Assembly (NCBI GenBank): GCA_963775395.1
Contig: CAVZIX010000004.1
Coordinates: 62,001-126,000, forward strand
Direction of reading: 5' to 3'
Source: JAIBJN01 sp963775395
Lineage (GTDB): Bacteria > Actinomycetota > Thermoleophilia > Gaiellales > Gaiellaceae
Length of the DNA stretch: 64,000 nucleotides
Shown piece by piece: positions 41,393 to 49,519 of the stretch. Both the position numbers and the translations under genes were made by a program. The notes under the pieces are model-generated. The model did not search any database and was not told the DNA's origin. It saw only the letters and a list, made by a program, of their open reading frames with translations. Every line of letters starts with the position of its first letter. Positions within the stretch are counted from its first letter, which is position 1.

Positions 41393-43310
41393 ATGGGCCA
41401 TCCGCGCCTGGGCCCTACTTCCAGCTCTCCTCTTCGCGGCGCTGACGGCAGCGCCGGCCGGAGCCGACCTCCAGGACGAGATCGCCCTCGCCGAGCGCTA
41501 CGCACCGGTCGTCCGCCTCGTCGAGCAGGCCGAGGAATGCGGGCCAGGCGAGCCGTACGAGCCCCTGAACGTCGACCTTCTGTTCGACGAGCCGACGGTC
41601 GCCTTGCGCGGGCCCTGGGGCGGCGGCGACCTCGTCGAGATCGCGCCGGCCGCGGACGACCTCGCCGGCGGCTTGTACGAGTACCACCTCGACTTCCCCG
41701 GGAACGCCCTCGACCCGGGCTGCACCTACGAGCTGTGGGCGCGGCGCCTGGCCGAGGACGAAGCGCCTGCCGTGTACGCCCACGTCGTCGGCGACCCCGG
41801 CCACCCGGGCGAGCTCGCGCTCCAGTACTGGCTCTTCTACGCGTACAACGACTGGAACAACCTCCACGAGGGGGACTGGGAGATGATCCAGCTCCTCTTC
41901 GAAGCCGAAGACGCCGCCGAGGCGCTCGAGAGCGAGCCGACGAGGATCGGCTACAGCCAGCACGAGGGCGCCGAGCAGGCCGACTGGGGCGAGGACAAGC
42001 TCGAGATCGTGGACGGGACGCATCCCGTCGTCCATCCGGCCGCGGGCTCGCACGCGAACTTCTTCGAGGAAGGGCTTTTTCTCGGCAGCTCGGCAGAGCA
42101 GGGCGTCGGCTGCGACGACACGAGCGGCCCGACGGTCGACCTACGGCCAACTGTCGTCACGATCCCGAGCGACCCCGGCGACGCCCGGGAGTCCTATCCC
42201 TGGATCGACTACCAGGGCCGGTGGGGCGAGCTTCAGCGGGCGTTCTTCAACGGGCCCACGGGCCCGAACCTGAAGACGCAGTGGACGGAGCCCGTCGTCT
42301 GGTCCGAGGGCTGGCGCGACCAGAGCTACGCGGTGCCGGCGGGCGGCGCGCTCGGGACCGGGGCGACGGACTTCTTCTGTGACGCCATCGCCGGCGGCTC
42401 GAAGGCGCTTCAGCGGGCCCTCGAGAACCCGCCGCTCGTCCTCGGCATTCTCGTGGTGTTGCTCGCACTTGTCGTCCTTCTCGTCTCGCGGGCGACGTGG
42501 ACGCCGTCAACTCCGCTGCGCCTGGCGCGGCGCCGCGCCTGGGGGCAGATTCTTCTTTCCTCGCTGCGGATGTATCGGCAGCGGCCCGGTCTCTTTCTGG
42601 GGATCGGCCTCGTGATGCTGCCGATCTCGATCGTCGTAGCCGTCCTCCAGGCATTGATCCTCGGAGCCTCGGGCTTTGCCGGGATCGACGCCGACGGCGA
42701 GGGTGCCACCGTTCTCGTCCTGCTGGTCGTCGCCCTCCTGACGACGCTGACGCTGGCGGGCGTCGGGCTCGTCCAAGCGGCGGCTGCCCGGGCCCTGGTC
42801 GAAGTCGACCAGGGTCGCCCGGTTGGGCCGGTCGATGCCTACCGGCTTGCGCTCGACAGCGTGAGGCCGCTGCTGGGCGCGCTCGTCATCGCAGTCATCG
42901 TCGTCTCGCTGCTGACAACGTCCGTGATCCTGATCCCCGTCGCCGTCTGGCTCGCCGTGCGCTGGGCCCTGATCGCGCCGATCGTAGAGCTCGAGACCCA
43001 CTCCGCGCTCGGTGCCCTGCGGCGAAGCGGCAAGCTCGTCCGCTTGAACTGGTTGAAGGTCGCCACGCTGGCGATCGTCGGCGGCGCGCTCGCGCTTGCC
43101 GTGGGCCCGGTCCTCGGCGTGCTTCTCATCCTCCTGCTCGACGCGCCTCTCGCGCTCGCCAACGTCGTCGCCGGGATCGTCTACGCCGTGGCGATCCCCT
43201 TTGTCGCGCTCGCCACTGTCTACGTCTACTTCGACGCACGCGTCCGGGATGAGCTGAGCGAGCCGGAGCCGAACGTCCTTCCGGCCGAGATCGAACCCGC
43301 GAGGGGCTAG
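41393..43310 (+). CDS. Vps62-like domain fused to a multi-pass membrane domain; start region frameshifted
   Basis: About 638 residues if one base is removed near 41396-41399. As read, no ATG, GTG or TTG exists in frame before TTG 41604, yet the upstream codons give a signal peptide (IRAWALLPALLFAALTAAPAG) followed by a conserved domain; ATG 41393 reaches it after dropping one base in GGGCC. The domain has the Vps62 pattern: ALQYWLFYAYNDWNNLHEGD, then WEMIQLLF, GYSQHEGAEQ and HPVVHPAAGSHANFFEEG. After residue 340 come a helix and a GlpQ-membrane-like region with six helices. Role unknown; extracytoplasmic domain anchored in the membrane. Confidence 0.7.
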
Positions 43311-43620
43311 TCCGCGGGATGCGCCGCCGCGCGTCGTAGAGCACCCTCAGCCCGAGGCCGAGCGCAATCGCGGGAATCTCGAACACCAGGTAGAAGATCT
43401 GCGAGATCCACACCGGCAACGGCTCGCTGAAGTCCGATTCTGGATAGCCGGCCGAAACGGCCAGGAGGACAAGCACGATTGGCAGGAGCAGCGCGGCCCA
43501 CTCCCGGATGACCCAGCCGAAGGCGGCGTGCACGGCCACCCCCAGCACGAGGATCGACCACGCCCGCCAGTCGTCGCCCTCGAACCATCCCCGGTCCACC
43601 AACCCATAGAGCCAGATCAC
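43126..43620 (-). CDS. Small membrane protein with uncertain ends
   Basis: From GTG 43620 the frame gives three to four hydrophobic helices (WAALLLPIVLVLLAVSAGYP; LPVWISQIFYLVFEIPAIAL) ending RVLYDARRR near 43315. After that the frame is Arg/Ser-rich and antisense to the Vps62-like gene, so it is probably not coding. Upstream codons FAAGALVYLALS continue the first helix but have no start codon, although AGGGAGG lies nearby. Both ends look wrong, possibly because of a sequence error. No function assigned. Confidence 0.4.
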   Translation of the reverse strand: MIWLYGLVDRGWFEGDDWRAWSILVLGVAVHAAFGWVIREWAALLLPIVLVLLAVSAGYPESDFSEPLPVWISQIFYLVFEIPAIALGLGLRVLYDARRRIPRTSPSRVRSRPEGRSAPARSAHPGRVRRSRRRQWRARQRGSPRRRRSRRRRWRAREARRAGG

Positions 43621-43669
43621 GGAGAGGGCGAGATAGACGAGGGCCCCGGCCGCGAACCTCCCTGGTCCC

Positions 43670-43681
43670 CGCTATATAGCG
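43670..43681. promoter_or_regulatory. Perfect palindrome CGCTATATAGCG
   Basis: A perfect 12-base palindrome with an AT core in a GC-rich region, between the small membrane gene and a terminator. The TATATA core could be a -10 box for the minus-strand gene, or the palindrome could bind a regulator. Confidence 0.35.
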
Positions 43682-43694
43682 AGTAGAGCGAGAA

Positions 43695-43726
43695 GAGGCG
43701 GGCCCGCCGCGAAGCAGGCCCGCCTC
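43695..43726 (-). terminator. Hairpin terminator after the LVIVD-repeat gene
   Basis: GAGGCGGGCC, a 12-base loop and GGCCCGCCTC form a perfect 10-bp stem 7 bases after the stop codon (minus strand), followed by TTCTCGCTC. Confidence 0.7.
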
Positions 43727-43733
43727 GTACTTC

Positions 43734-45500
43734 CTACGGAGCAGCCTTCCCCTTGGGCTTCACGATCCAGAGACCGCTGCCGGTGTCGCTGCCGAAGACG
43801 ATGCCGTCCTCCCGGACGAAGACGCCCCACATACCGCTGAAGGGAAGGTCCTCGACGGGCGGCGGAACGAACTGGCCGACCAGCCGCGGGTCGCGCGGGC
43901 GCCGTTTGTCCAGCGGCCTGAGATCGAGCGCGACGATCCCGTTCGAGTACCAGGAGCTGTACGCCCGGTCGCCCATCACCTCGGTGTTGTGAATCGTCCA
44001 GTCGCCCACGGGAGCGGGCAACGTGTGGACGTTCCTGACGTCGTCGAACTTGGCCACCTGTCGCCCCGACCTCGCGTTGTACACCCGCAGGTAGCCCCAC
44101 GAGGGCTTACGGGCCTTGAGTGTCGCGAAGCCCGCGGTGACCATGCCCTGCGCCGTCTCGTGATCGGTGAAGAGCACCGGGATGCCGACCTCGCCGAAGT
44201 CGAACCACTGCGGGGTCGTGTTCTCAGCGACGAAGTCGTGAACGAGCGCGGCCGCACCAGCCGCCTCGGCCGCCGCTTCCTGTTCCTGCTGCAGGCAGAG
44301 CGGTTCGTCGCCGCCCTCGTCGAAGAAGGGGAACGGCGTGTACGCGACCGCGATCTTGCCCGCCGTCCCGGCCGGGTAGTCGGCCACCGTGCAGCCCTGG
44401 TTAGCGGCCATGACGACCGGCGCGGCGACCTTGTGCTTGCGCTCCAGCCAGAGCGGAGAAGCTCCCGGGGTCTCGTTGCCGATTCCCTCACCCCGCCTTC
44501 CGTAGAGAATCCTGGCAGGCGTCCTCGCCGAGAGATCCTCGTCGTTTTGGAGGATGAAGCGCTTGCCCCGCTTGTTCTCGTACGGGGTCATCGAGTGCGC
44601 GTCCCCGTCCTCCCACTCCTCGAATTTCGTCCGTGTCAGCAGCACCGGGTTCGAGGGGTCGCTGATGTCGAACGTGAGAACGCCGAGGTCCCAGTAGGAG
44701 ACGTACGCCTTCATCCCGTCCTCGCTCGCCCGGGCGCTGTGGCCGAACATCGAGCCGAATTCGCCCTGGCCGAACCAGGGGCCAGGCGAGAGGCCCGCGT
44801 CGCCGGCCCCCCACTCGGCAAGCTGAACCGGCATCCGCGGGTTCGTGACGTCGACGATGAAGAAGTCGCCCATGGCCATCGGGTCGAACCATTCGCCGAA
44901 CGGGTGCGCGAGCAGCGCGTAGACCTTGCCGCCGCGCTGGAAGAGGTCGAGCTCGTGCACCCCGCCGGCGCCGTGGCCGACCGGGAACTCTCCGAGCTTC
45001 TCGGGGTTGAACGGGTCGTTGACGTTCCAGAGCTCGAGGCCGAACTCCTGATCGTCCAGCACGGGATCCTCTCCGCAGCGCTGGATGCCGATCGCGAGCA
45101 GGTCACCGGAGAAGAAGGGCGTCGAGACGCGCCGGACGACCATGTCCTCGGCGTCCGTGCCTTCACGTCCCCCGGCGGTCGCGATGAGCTCGGGCCGACG
45201 GAGGTCCGAGACGTCCACGATTCGCACGCCCGTCCCGCCGCAAGGAATCGCCCAGGTTCCGACGTACGCAAAGTTCCCATGGACCCAGACGTCGCCGTTC
45301 ACGTCGGTCATGCCGAGGTCGTGGTGTCCCAGCAGCCGGAAGTTCTTCGAGATGGCCTGGCCCGACGACGGGCCTGCCTTCATCGCCATCATCGCGTCGC
45401 GTTTTTCGAGCGCCGGGTTCCGCGCAGACGCCACCTGCACGGCGACCAGAGCGCAGAGGACTGGAACCGCAACAAGCCAGACCCGCCTGCTCCAGTTCAT
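43734..45500 (-). CDS. Secreted LVIVD-repeat beta-propeller protein with an inserted PA-like domain
   Basis: 588 residues from ATG 45500, which follows an AAGGAGGTG ribosome site. Signal peptide SRRVWLVAVPVLCALVAVQV. The body is a propeller of LVIVD-type repeats (GVRIVDVSDLRRPELIATAG; FGLELWNVNDPFNPEKLGEF; DFFIVDVTNPRMPVQLAEWG; VLTFDISDPSNPVLLTRTKF). A PA-like domain is inserted at about residues 365-460 (GAAALVHDFVAENTTPQWFD; GIPVLFTDHETA), and the C terminus returns to a propeller blade. LVIVD proteins are surface or secreted adhesion-like proteins of unclear role. It is divergent from the TasA-like gene. Confidence 0.78.
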   Translation of the reverse strand: MNWSRRVWLVAVPVLCALVAVQVASARNPALEKRDAMMAMKAGPSSGQAISKNFRLLGHHDLGMTDVNGDVWVHGNFAYVGTWAIPCGGTGVRIVDVSDLRRPELIATAGGREGTDAEDMVVRRVSTPFFSGDLLAIGIQRCGEDPVLDDQEFGLELWNVNDPFNPEKLGEFPVGHGAGGVHELDLFQRGGKVYALLAHPFGEWFDPMAMGDFFIVDVTNPRMPVQLAEWGAGDAGLSPGPWFGQGEFGSMFGHSARASEDGMKAYVSYWDLGVLTFDISDPSNPVLLTRTKFEEWEDGDAHSMTPYENKRGKRFILQNDEDLSARTPARILYGRRGEGIGNETPGASPLWLERKHKVAAPVVMAANQGCTVADYPAGTAGKIAVAYTPFPFFDEGGDEPLCLQQEQEAAAEAAGAAALVHDFVAENTTPQWFDFGEVGIPVLFTDHETAQGMVTAGFATLKARKPSWGYLRVYNARSGRQVAKFDDVRNVHTLPAPVGDWTIHNTEVMGDRAYSSWYSNGIVALDLRPLDKRRPRDPRLVGQFVPPPVEDLPFSGMWGVFVREDGIVFGSDTGSGLWIVKPKGKAAP

Positions 45501-45715
45501 GCCGCACCTCCTTGCCCCCCCAAAGGGTGGAAGGAGCGACGGTACTCCCCGTGGAACCGCGACGCAACCCTCCCCCAGAAGGGTGACCGAAGATCCCCCT
45601 TTTGCGCATTGACGGCATACGGCGCTCATACCGACCGCCGCCCTTCTGCATCCATTGGCCGCCGATGGTGAGTGTGCAAGGCAATCACTCCCCGAAACGG
45701 ACAAAGGACACGGAT

Positions 45716-46252
45716 ATGCGCAGGATCAGGCTCCACACCTCCAAGAAGATCGCCCTCACGGCCGCCGCCGTCAGCGCCGTTTCGATCGCAGCGGCCGGCG
45801 GGACCTACGCCAACTTCACCGCCACTCCGGTGACGATCTCGAACAACGCGTTCGCAGCCGGCACACTCGAGATGGATCGCTCGGGCTCGGGCGCCGTCTT
45901 CTCCGCCGCCAACATGGCGATCGGCGACGACGCCTCCGGCTCGGTCACGATCACCAACAGCGGCTCGCTCGCCGGCGACTACTCACTCTCCGGCTCCGCG
46001 AGCGGCGACCTCGCCCCCTCGCTCGACCTGGTCATCTACAAGGACAACGACGGTCAGGCCGGCTCCAAGATCTATGACGGCGCCCTCGACGGCCTCAGCT
46101 CGGTCGACCTCGGCACCTTCGCGGCCGACGGCGGCAGCCACACCTTCTACTTCCACGTCGCCCTTCCCACGACCGGGTCGGACGCAGGCGACAACGCCCT
46201 CCAGGGCAAGTCGGCCGGCGCGAGCTTCACCTGGTCGGCGACCCAGGCGTAA
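45716..46252 (+). CDS. TasA/camelysin-like secreted fibre protein
   Basis: 178 residues. The SipW-type signal LTAAAVSAVSIAAAGGTYAN is followed by FTATPVTISNNAFAAGTLEM, SVTITNSGSLAGDYSLSGSA and a C-terminal TFYFHVALP, the order found in TasA/camelysin (CalY) proteins. TasA forms biofilm fibres in Bacillus; CalY is a cell-surface protease-like homologue. The SipW-type signal peptidase gene follows 27 bases downstream, which strongly supports the call. An AAAGGA ribosome site precedes the ATG. Confidence 0.82.
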   Translation: MRRIRLHTSKKIALTAAAVSAVSIAAAGGTYANFTATPVTISNNAFAAGTLEMDRSGSGAVFSAANMAIGDDASGSVTITNSGSLAGDYSLSGSASGDLAPSLDLVIYKDNDGQAGSKIYDGALDGLSSVDLGTFAADGGSHTFYFHVALPTTGSDAGDNALQGKSAGASFTWSATQA

Positions 46253-46279
46253 GCGCGCCAACCCGGAGCAAGACGGCAA

Positions 46280-46810
46280 ATGCAGATGCGGTTCACGTCG
46301 GTGCTGAAGAGGACGGTCGGCCTGGTTACCGGGCTGGCCGTCCTCGCGGCGTTCGCCTACGTGGCTCTCTTCCTCGCGGGGTACCGGCCGGTGGTCGTCT
46401 ACTCCGGCTCCATGGAGCCCGGGCTCTCCGTCGGCACGCTCGCCTTCGTGGAGAGCGTCCCCGCCGAGAAGGTCGGCGTCGGCGACGTGATCACGTTCAC
46501 CGACCCCCACCAGCCCGGCCGCCTCGTCACGCATCGCATCGTCGAGACCGCCGAGACCCCCGAGGGCGAGCTCGCCTTCCGCACGAAGGGCGATGCGAAC
46601 CTCAACCGGGATCCCTGGGCGATCGCCCTCCCGGACCAGGCCGGCCGCCTCGCGTTCGACGTCCCGTACGTCGGGTACGCGCTCTGGTACGCCAAGACGC
46701 GCGAGGTGCGCATGGGCCTGATCCTGCTCCTCTCCGGGCTGGTGCTCGCGTTTCTCCTCCAGGCGATCTGGCGACGGCCCGAGACACCTGTCGAGGCTCC
46801 TGCCAGGTGA
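46280..46810 (+). CDS. sipW: SipW-type signal peptidase I (Ser/His, ER/archaeal class)
   Basis: 176 residues with an N-terminal and a C-terminal membrane helix. The catalytic serine is S44 in VYSGSMEPGL; in place of the usual lysine there is H85 in RLVTHRIVE, and box E is RTKGDANLNRDP. That is the ER/SipW class, which in Bacillus processes TasA and TapA. Its neighbours on both sides are secreted proteins with SipW-style signals, so it most likely cleaves them. The stop overlaps the start of the fibronectin-type gene (GTGA). Confidence 0.92.
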   Translation: MQMRFTSVLKRTVGLVTGLAVLAAFAYVALFLAGYRPVVVYSGSMEPGLSVGTLAFVESVPAEKVGVGDVITFTDPHQPGRLVTHRIVETAETPEGELAFRTKGDANLNRDPWAIALPDQAGRLAFDVPYVGYALWYAKTREVRMGLILLLSGLVLAFLLQAIWRRPETPVEAPAR

Positions 46811-48204
46811 GATCCCGCACGCTCCTCCTCGGCTCGATCCTCGCCCTCACGGCTGTCCTGGCCGTCGGGGGTTTCACGCGTATGACGTCCGCGTCGTTCA
46901 CGGACGGCCTCACGACGGGCGGAAACTCGGTCACCGTCGACAAGCTTTCCAACCACTTCGCGGTCACGCCCGGCTCCTCGGCGGCAGGCAATGTCGACTC
47001 GCTCTCGATCAACCTTGGCCTCGTCACCTCGCCCCAGACGATCGCCAACGTCTTCACCGTCCGGAACGTGAGCTCCACGACCCGGACTGCGACGCTCGTC
47101 GTCCTCGGGCCCGGCCAGCTCGGCTCCGCCTCCTTCGCACAGTCCGGCAGCGCGAGCGTCACGCTCGCCCCGGGAGCCTCGAGCGCCGTGTCACTCACGA
47201 CCTCCCCTTCCGTCGCCGGCCGCGGCACCGGCCAGATCCGGCTCGAGCTCGGCAACTCGACCTGGCTCTACCGCGACTACTCGGTCACGCTCGACGCGGC
47301 GCCCGCTGCTCCCGCCAGCCTCACCGCCACGGCGATTGCGGCCGCCGACATCAGGCTCGACTGGCCCGCCTCCAGCACGACGACGAACCTCGCCGGCTAC
47401 GACGTCTACCGGTCGACCGGCGGCAGCTGGACGAAGCGGAACACCTCGCTCGTCACGGCCACCACCTGGACGGACACGTCCCCGTCGAACGGCACCCAGT
47501 ACTCCTATCGCGTGCGCGCGGTCTCGAGCGGGACGCCCTCGTTCGAGAGCGTCGACAGCCCGACCGCGACGGCGCGCGCCGACTCGACGGCGCCCACCCG
47601 CCCCTCGGCCGTCGCCCTCGCCAACGGCGGGGGTCAGGGCAACGCCTACATCAACCTCGCGAACCGCGCGTCGGTCTCCGTCACGGTCACGCTCCCGTCG
47701 AGCTCGGTCTCCACCGACGTCGTGACGGTGACGATCTCCAGGAGCGGAACCTCGGTCTCCAAGAGCGCGCCCGCGCCGAACGGCACCGGCACGGTCACGA
47801 TCACCGGCATCGACGCCACCGCGGTTCCGGACGGCTCGGTCACGATCGCGGCAACCGCCTCCGACGCGGCCGGCAACACGTCCTCCACGCGGTCGACGAC
47901 CGCCACCAAGGACACGGCTGCGCCGAGCGCCCCCACCGCGACCTACGAGGACCGCGACGACCAGACCGACCGCATCAACGGCACGTGCGAGGCAAACGCA
48001 ACGGTCACCGCCACGCGGACCGTGCCGTCGGCGGCCGGGCCGTACACGGCCACCGCCTCCAGCGGCGGCGCCTACACGGTGACCGTCGCCCGGGTGGACG
48101 GACAGACGTGGAACCCGATCACGGTCACCTATCTCGTGACGGCGACCGACCGGGCCGGAAACACGAGTTCGGCGACCACGCTCACGTACAACGTGACGCG
48201 CTAG
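46807..48204 (+). CDS. Secreted SipW-dependent protein with fibronectin type III and Ig-like repeats
   Basis: 465 residues. The N terminus RTLLLGSILALTAVLAVGGF with MTSASFTDGLTTGGNSVTVD resembles the TasA-family signal and mature start. A TasA-like beta domain (to about residue 155) is followed by an Fn3 module (AADIRLDWPASSTTTNLAGY; NGTQYSYRVRAV) and two Ig-like modules (AATASDAAGNTSS; NATVTATRTVPSA). Very rich in Thr, Ser and Ala with no cysteine-rich site. It probably sits on the cell surface with the TasA-like fibre, in the place TapA has in Bacillus. GTG start coupled to sipW. Confidence 0.78.
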   Translation: MRSRTLLLGSILALTAVLAVGGFTRMTSASFTDGLTTGGNSVTVDKLSNHFAVTPGSSAAGNVDSLSINLGLVTSPQTIANVFTVRNVSSTTRTATLVVLGPGQLGSASFAQSGSASVTLAPGASSAVSLTTSPSVAGRGTGQIRLELGNSTWLYRDYSVTLDAAPAAPASLTATAIAAADIRLDWPASSTTTNLAGYDVYRSTGGSWTKRNTSLVTATTWTDTSPSNGTQYSYRVRAVSSGTPSFESVDSPTATARADSTAPTRPSAVALANGGGQGNAYINLANRASVSVTVTLPSSSVSTDVVTVTISRSGTSVSKSAPAPNGTGTVTITGIDATAVPDGSVTIAATASDAAGNTSSTRSTTATKDTAAPSAPTATYEDRDDQTDRINGTCEANATVTATRTVPSAAGPYTATASSGGAYTVTVARVDGQTWNPITVTYLVTATDRAGNTSSATTLTYNVTR

Positions 48205-48229
48205 AAGCCCTCCCCGCGCGGCCCGAAAC

Positions 48230-48235
48230 TAGACT
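48230..48235 (+). promoter_or_regulatory. -10 box TAGACT before the lipoprotein gene
   Basis: TAGACT then 7 bases then ATG 48243; a leaderless promoter identical in box to four others. Confidence 0.5.
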
Positions 48236-48242
48236 TTCCGGC

Positions 48243-48704
48243 ATGACGACCCGCATGTTCGCCGTCCTCTGCGCCTGCTTCATGCTGGCAGCGTGCGGCG
48301 GCGACGAGGACGGGGGCTCGGACGAGTTCCTCTCGCAGGCGAACGCGATCTGCGCCGAGTACGGGCCAAAGATCGAGGCGATCCCGCCTCCGCTCGAGGA
48401 TGTCGACGAGTGGGGCGCAGTCGGGGCCGACATCGGCGACCAGCTCGAGGCCTCGGTCAACGAGCTGCGCCTTCTGGAGCCGCCGGACGACCTCACGGAC
48501 GCCTACGCGGAGTGGATCGGGCTCCGAGCCGACCTGCTCACGTCGATGCGCGCCGTCCAGGACGCCGGGAACCTCCACGACGAAGTGGCCGTCGAGGAGG
48601 GGCTGAGCGCGATTCGCGACACCCAGGCCCAGGCCGACGCGCTCGCGGAAGAGCTCGGCCTCGCCGACTGCTCGCCGACCGGGATCACGCTCGAGCAGCG
48701 CTAG
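48243..48704 (+). CDS. Small lipoprotein of unknown function
   Basis: 153 residues. A lipobox LAACGG ends a short signal (RMFAVLCACFMLAACGG), so the mature protein is lipid-anchored at Cys18. The rest is helical, acidic, and contains two cysteines (NAICAEYGPKIEAI; LADCSPTG) that may form a disulfide. The ATG has a TAGACT box 7 bases upstream and no ribosome site. Its stop is immediately followed by the stop of the convergent PaaG-like gene. Confidence 0.75.
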   Translation: MTTRMFAVLCACFMLAACGGDEDGGSDEFLSQANAICAEYGPKIEAIPPPLEDVDEWGAVGADIGDQLEASVNELRLLEPPDDLTDAYAEWIGLRADLLTSMRAVQDAGNLHDEVAVEEGLSAIRDTQAQADALAEELGLADCSPTGITLEQR

Positions 48705-49475
48705 CTAGCGGCCGCTGAACCGCGGCTCGCGCTTCTCGAGGAAGGCCGCGACGCCCTCAGCGAAATCTTCGGTCCGGGTGGCGGCGACCTGAAGCTGCGC
48801 TTCGAGCTCGAGCTGCTCCTCGAGCCGTGACGTCGCCGAACGTTGGAAGAGGCGCTTCGTCATCGCGATCGCCCGCGTGGGAAGAGCGGCCAGCTCGGCC
48901 GCACGTTCCTGCGTCCTCCCGAGCGCCGCGTCCGTGTCGACGACCTCCGACACGAGCCCCCAGTCGAGCGCCTGCCGCGCATCGATCTTGCGCCCGGTGC
49001 ACATCCACTCGAAGGCACGCGGGTAGCCGAGCAGCTGCGGGACGAGCCACGAGCCGCCCGTGTCCGGCACGAGCCCGACGGTGATGAAAGCGGGGACGAA
49101 CGCCGCCGAGTCCGCGGCGATCCGCAGGTCGCAGGCGCAGGCAAGCGAGAGGCCCGCGCCGGCGGCGGCGCCGTTCACGGCCGCGAGAACCGGCTTCTCG
49201 AGCCCCTGGATGCCGAGCACGTGGCGGTTCCAGCGCTCCCGGAGCAGACCGGCGACGTCCCGGTCGCCTCCGCTCAGCTCGGTGAGGTCCTGGCCGACAC
49301 AGAAGCCGCGGCCCGAGCCGGTGAGGACGACGGCGCGCACCTCCGGATCGGCGGCCTCCTTGAGCGCGGCCGCGAACGCCTTGTGCTGCGCGGCGTCGAA
49401 GGCGTTGAGCTTGTCCGGGCGGTTCAGCGCGATCGTCAGCACCGCGCCGTCGCGTGTCGTCTCGACCTCAGCCAT
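48705..49475 (-). CDS. paaG: Crotonase, PaaG-like ring-1,2-epoxyphenylacetyl-CoA isomerase
   Basis: 256 residues. The crotonase fold has oxyanion-hole segments GSGRGFCVGQDLTELSGG near residue 53 and VNGAAAGAGLSLACACDLRI near 99, and the catalytic aspartate in VGLVPDTGGSWLVPQLLG near 132, a PaaG-type rather than a Glu/Glu hydratase site. PaaG converts the ring epoxide to oxepin-CoA after PaaABCE. A GAGGAG ribosome site precedes the ATG. It lies 7 kb from paaABCD, so the link is functional rather than operonic. Confidence 0.75.
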   Translation of the reverse strand: MAEVETTRDGAVLTIALNRPDKLNAFDAAQHKAFAAALKEAADPEVRAVVLTGSGRGFCVGQDLTELSGGDRDVAGLLRERWNRHVLGIQGLEKPVLAAVNGAAAGAGLSLACACDLRIAADSAAFVPAFITVGLVPDTGGSWLVPQLLGYPRAFEWMCTGRKIDARQALDWGLVSEVVDTDAALGRTQERAAELAALPTRAIAMTKRLFQRSATSRLEEQLELEAQLQVAATRTEDFAEGVAAFLEKREPRFSGR

Positions 49476-49506
49476 GCCGCTCCTCGGTAGACCTGGACGT
49501 GTTCGG

Positions 49507-49512
49507 TAGCGT
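49507..49512 (+). promoter_or_regulatory. -10 box TAGCGT before the HtrA-like gene
   Basis: TAGCGT, 7 bases, then ATG 49520: leaderless spacing. Confidence 0.35.
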
Positions 49513-49519
49513 GGAACCG

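Noticed and set aside
41393..43310. The gene after paaD as a paaE reductase
   Set aside because: It has no ferredoxin, FAD or NAD motif; it carries Vps62-like motifs and membrane helices.
45501..45715. A riboswitch (for example cyclic di-GMP) upstream of the TasA-like gene
   Set aside because: I looked for the conserved GEMM core and tetraloop-receptor motifs and did not find them; the region looks like ordinary divergent promoter DNA.
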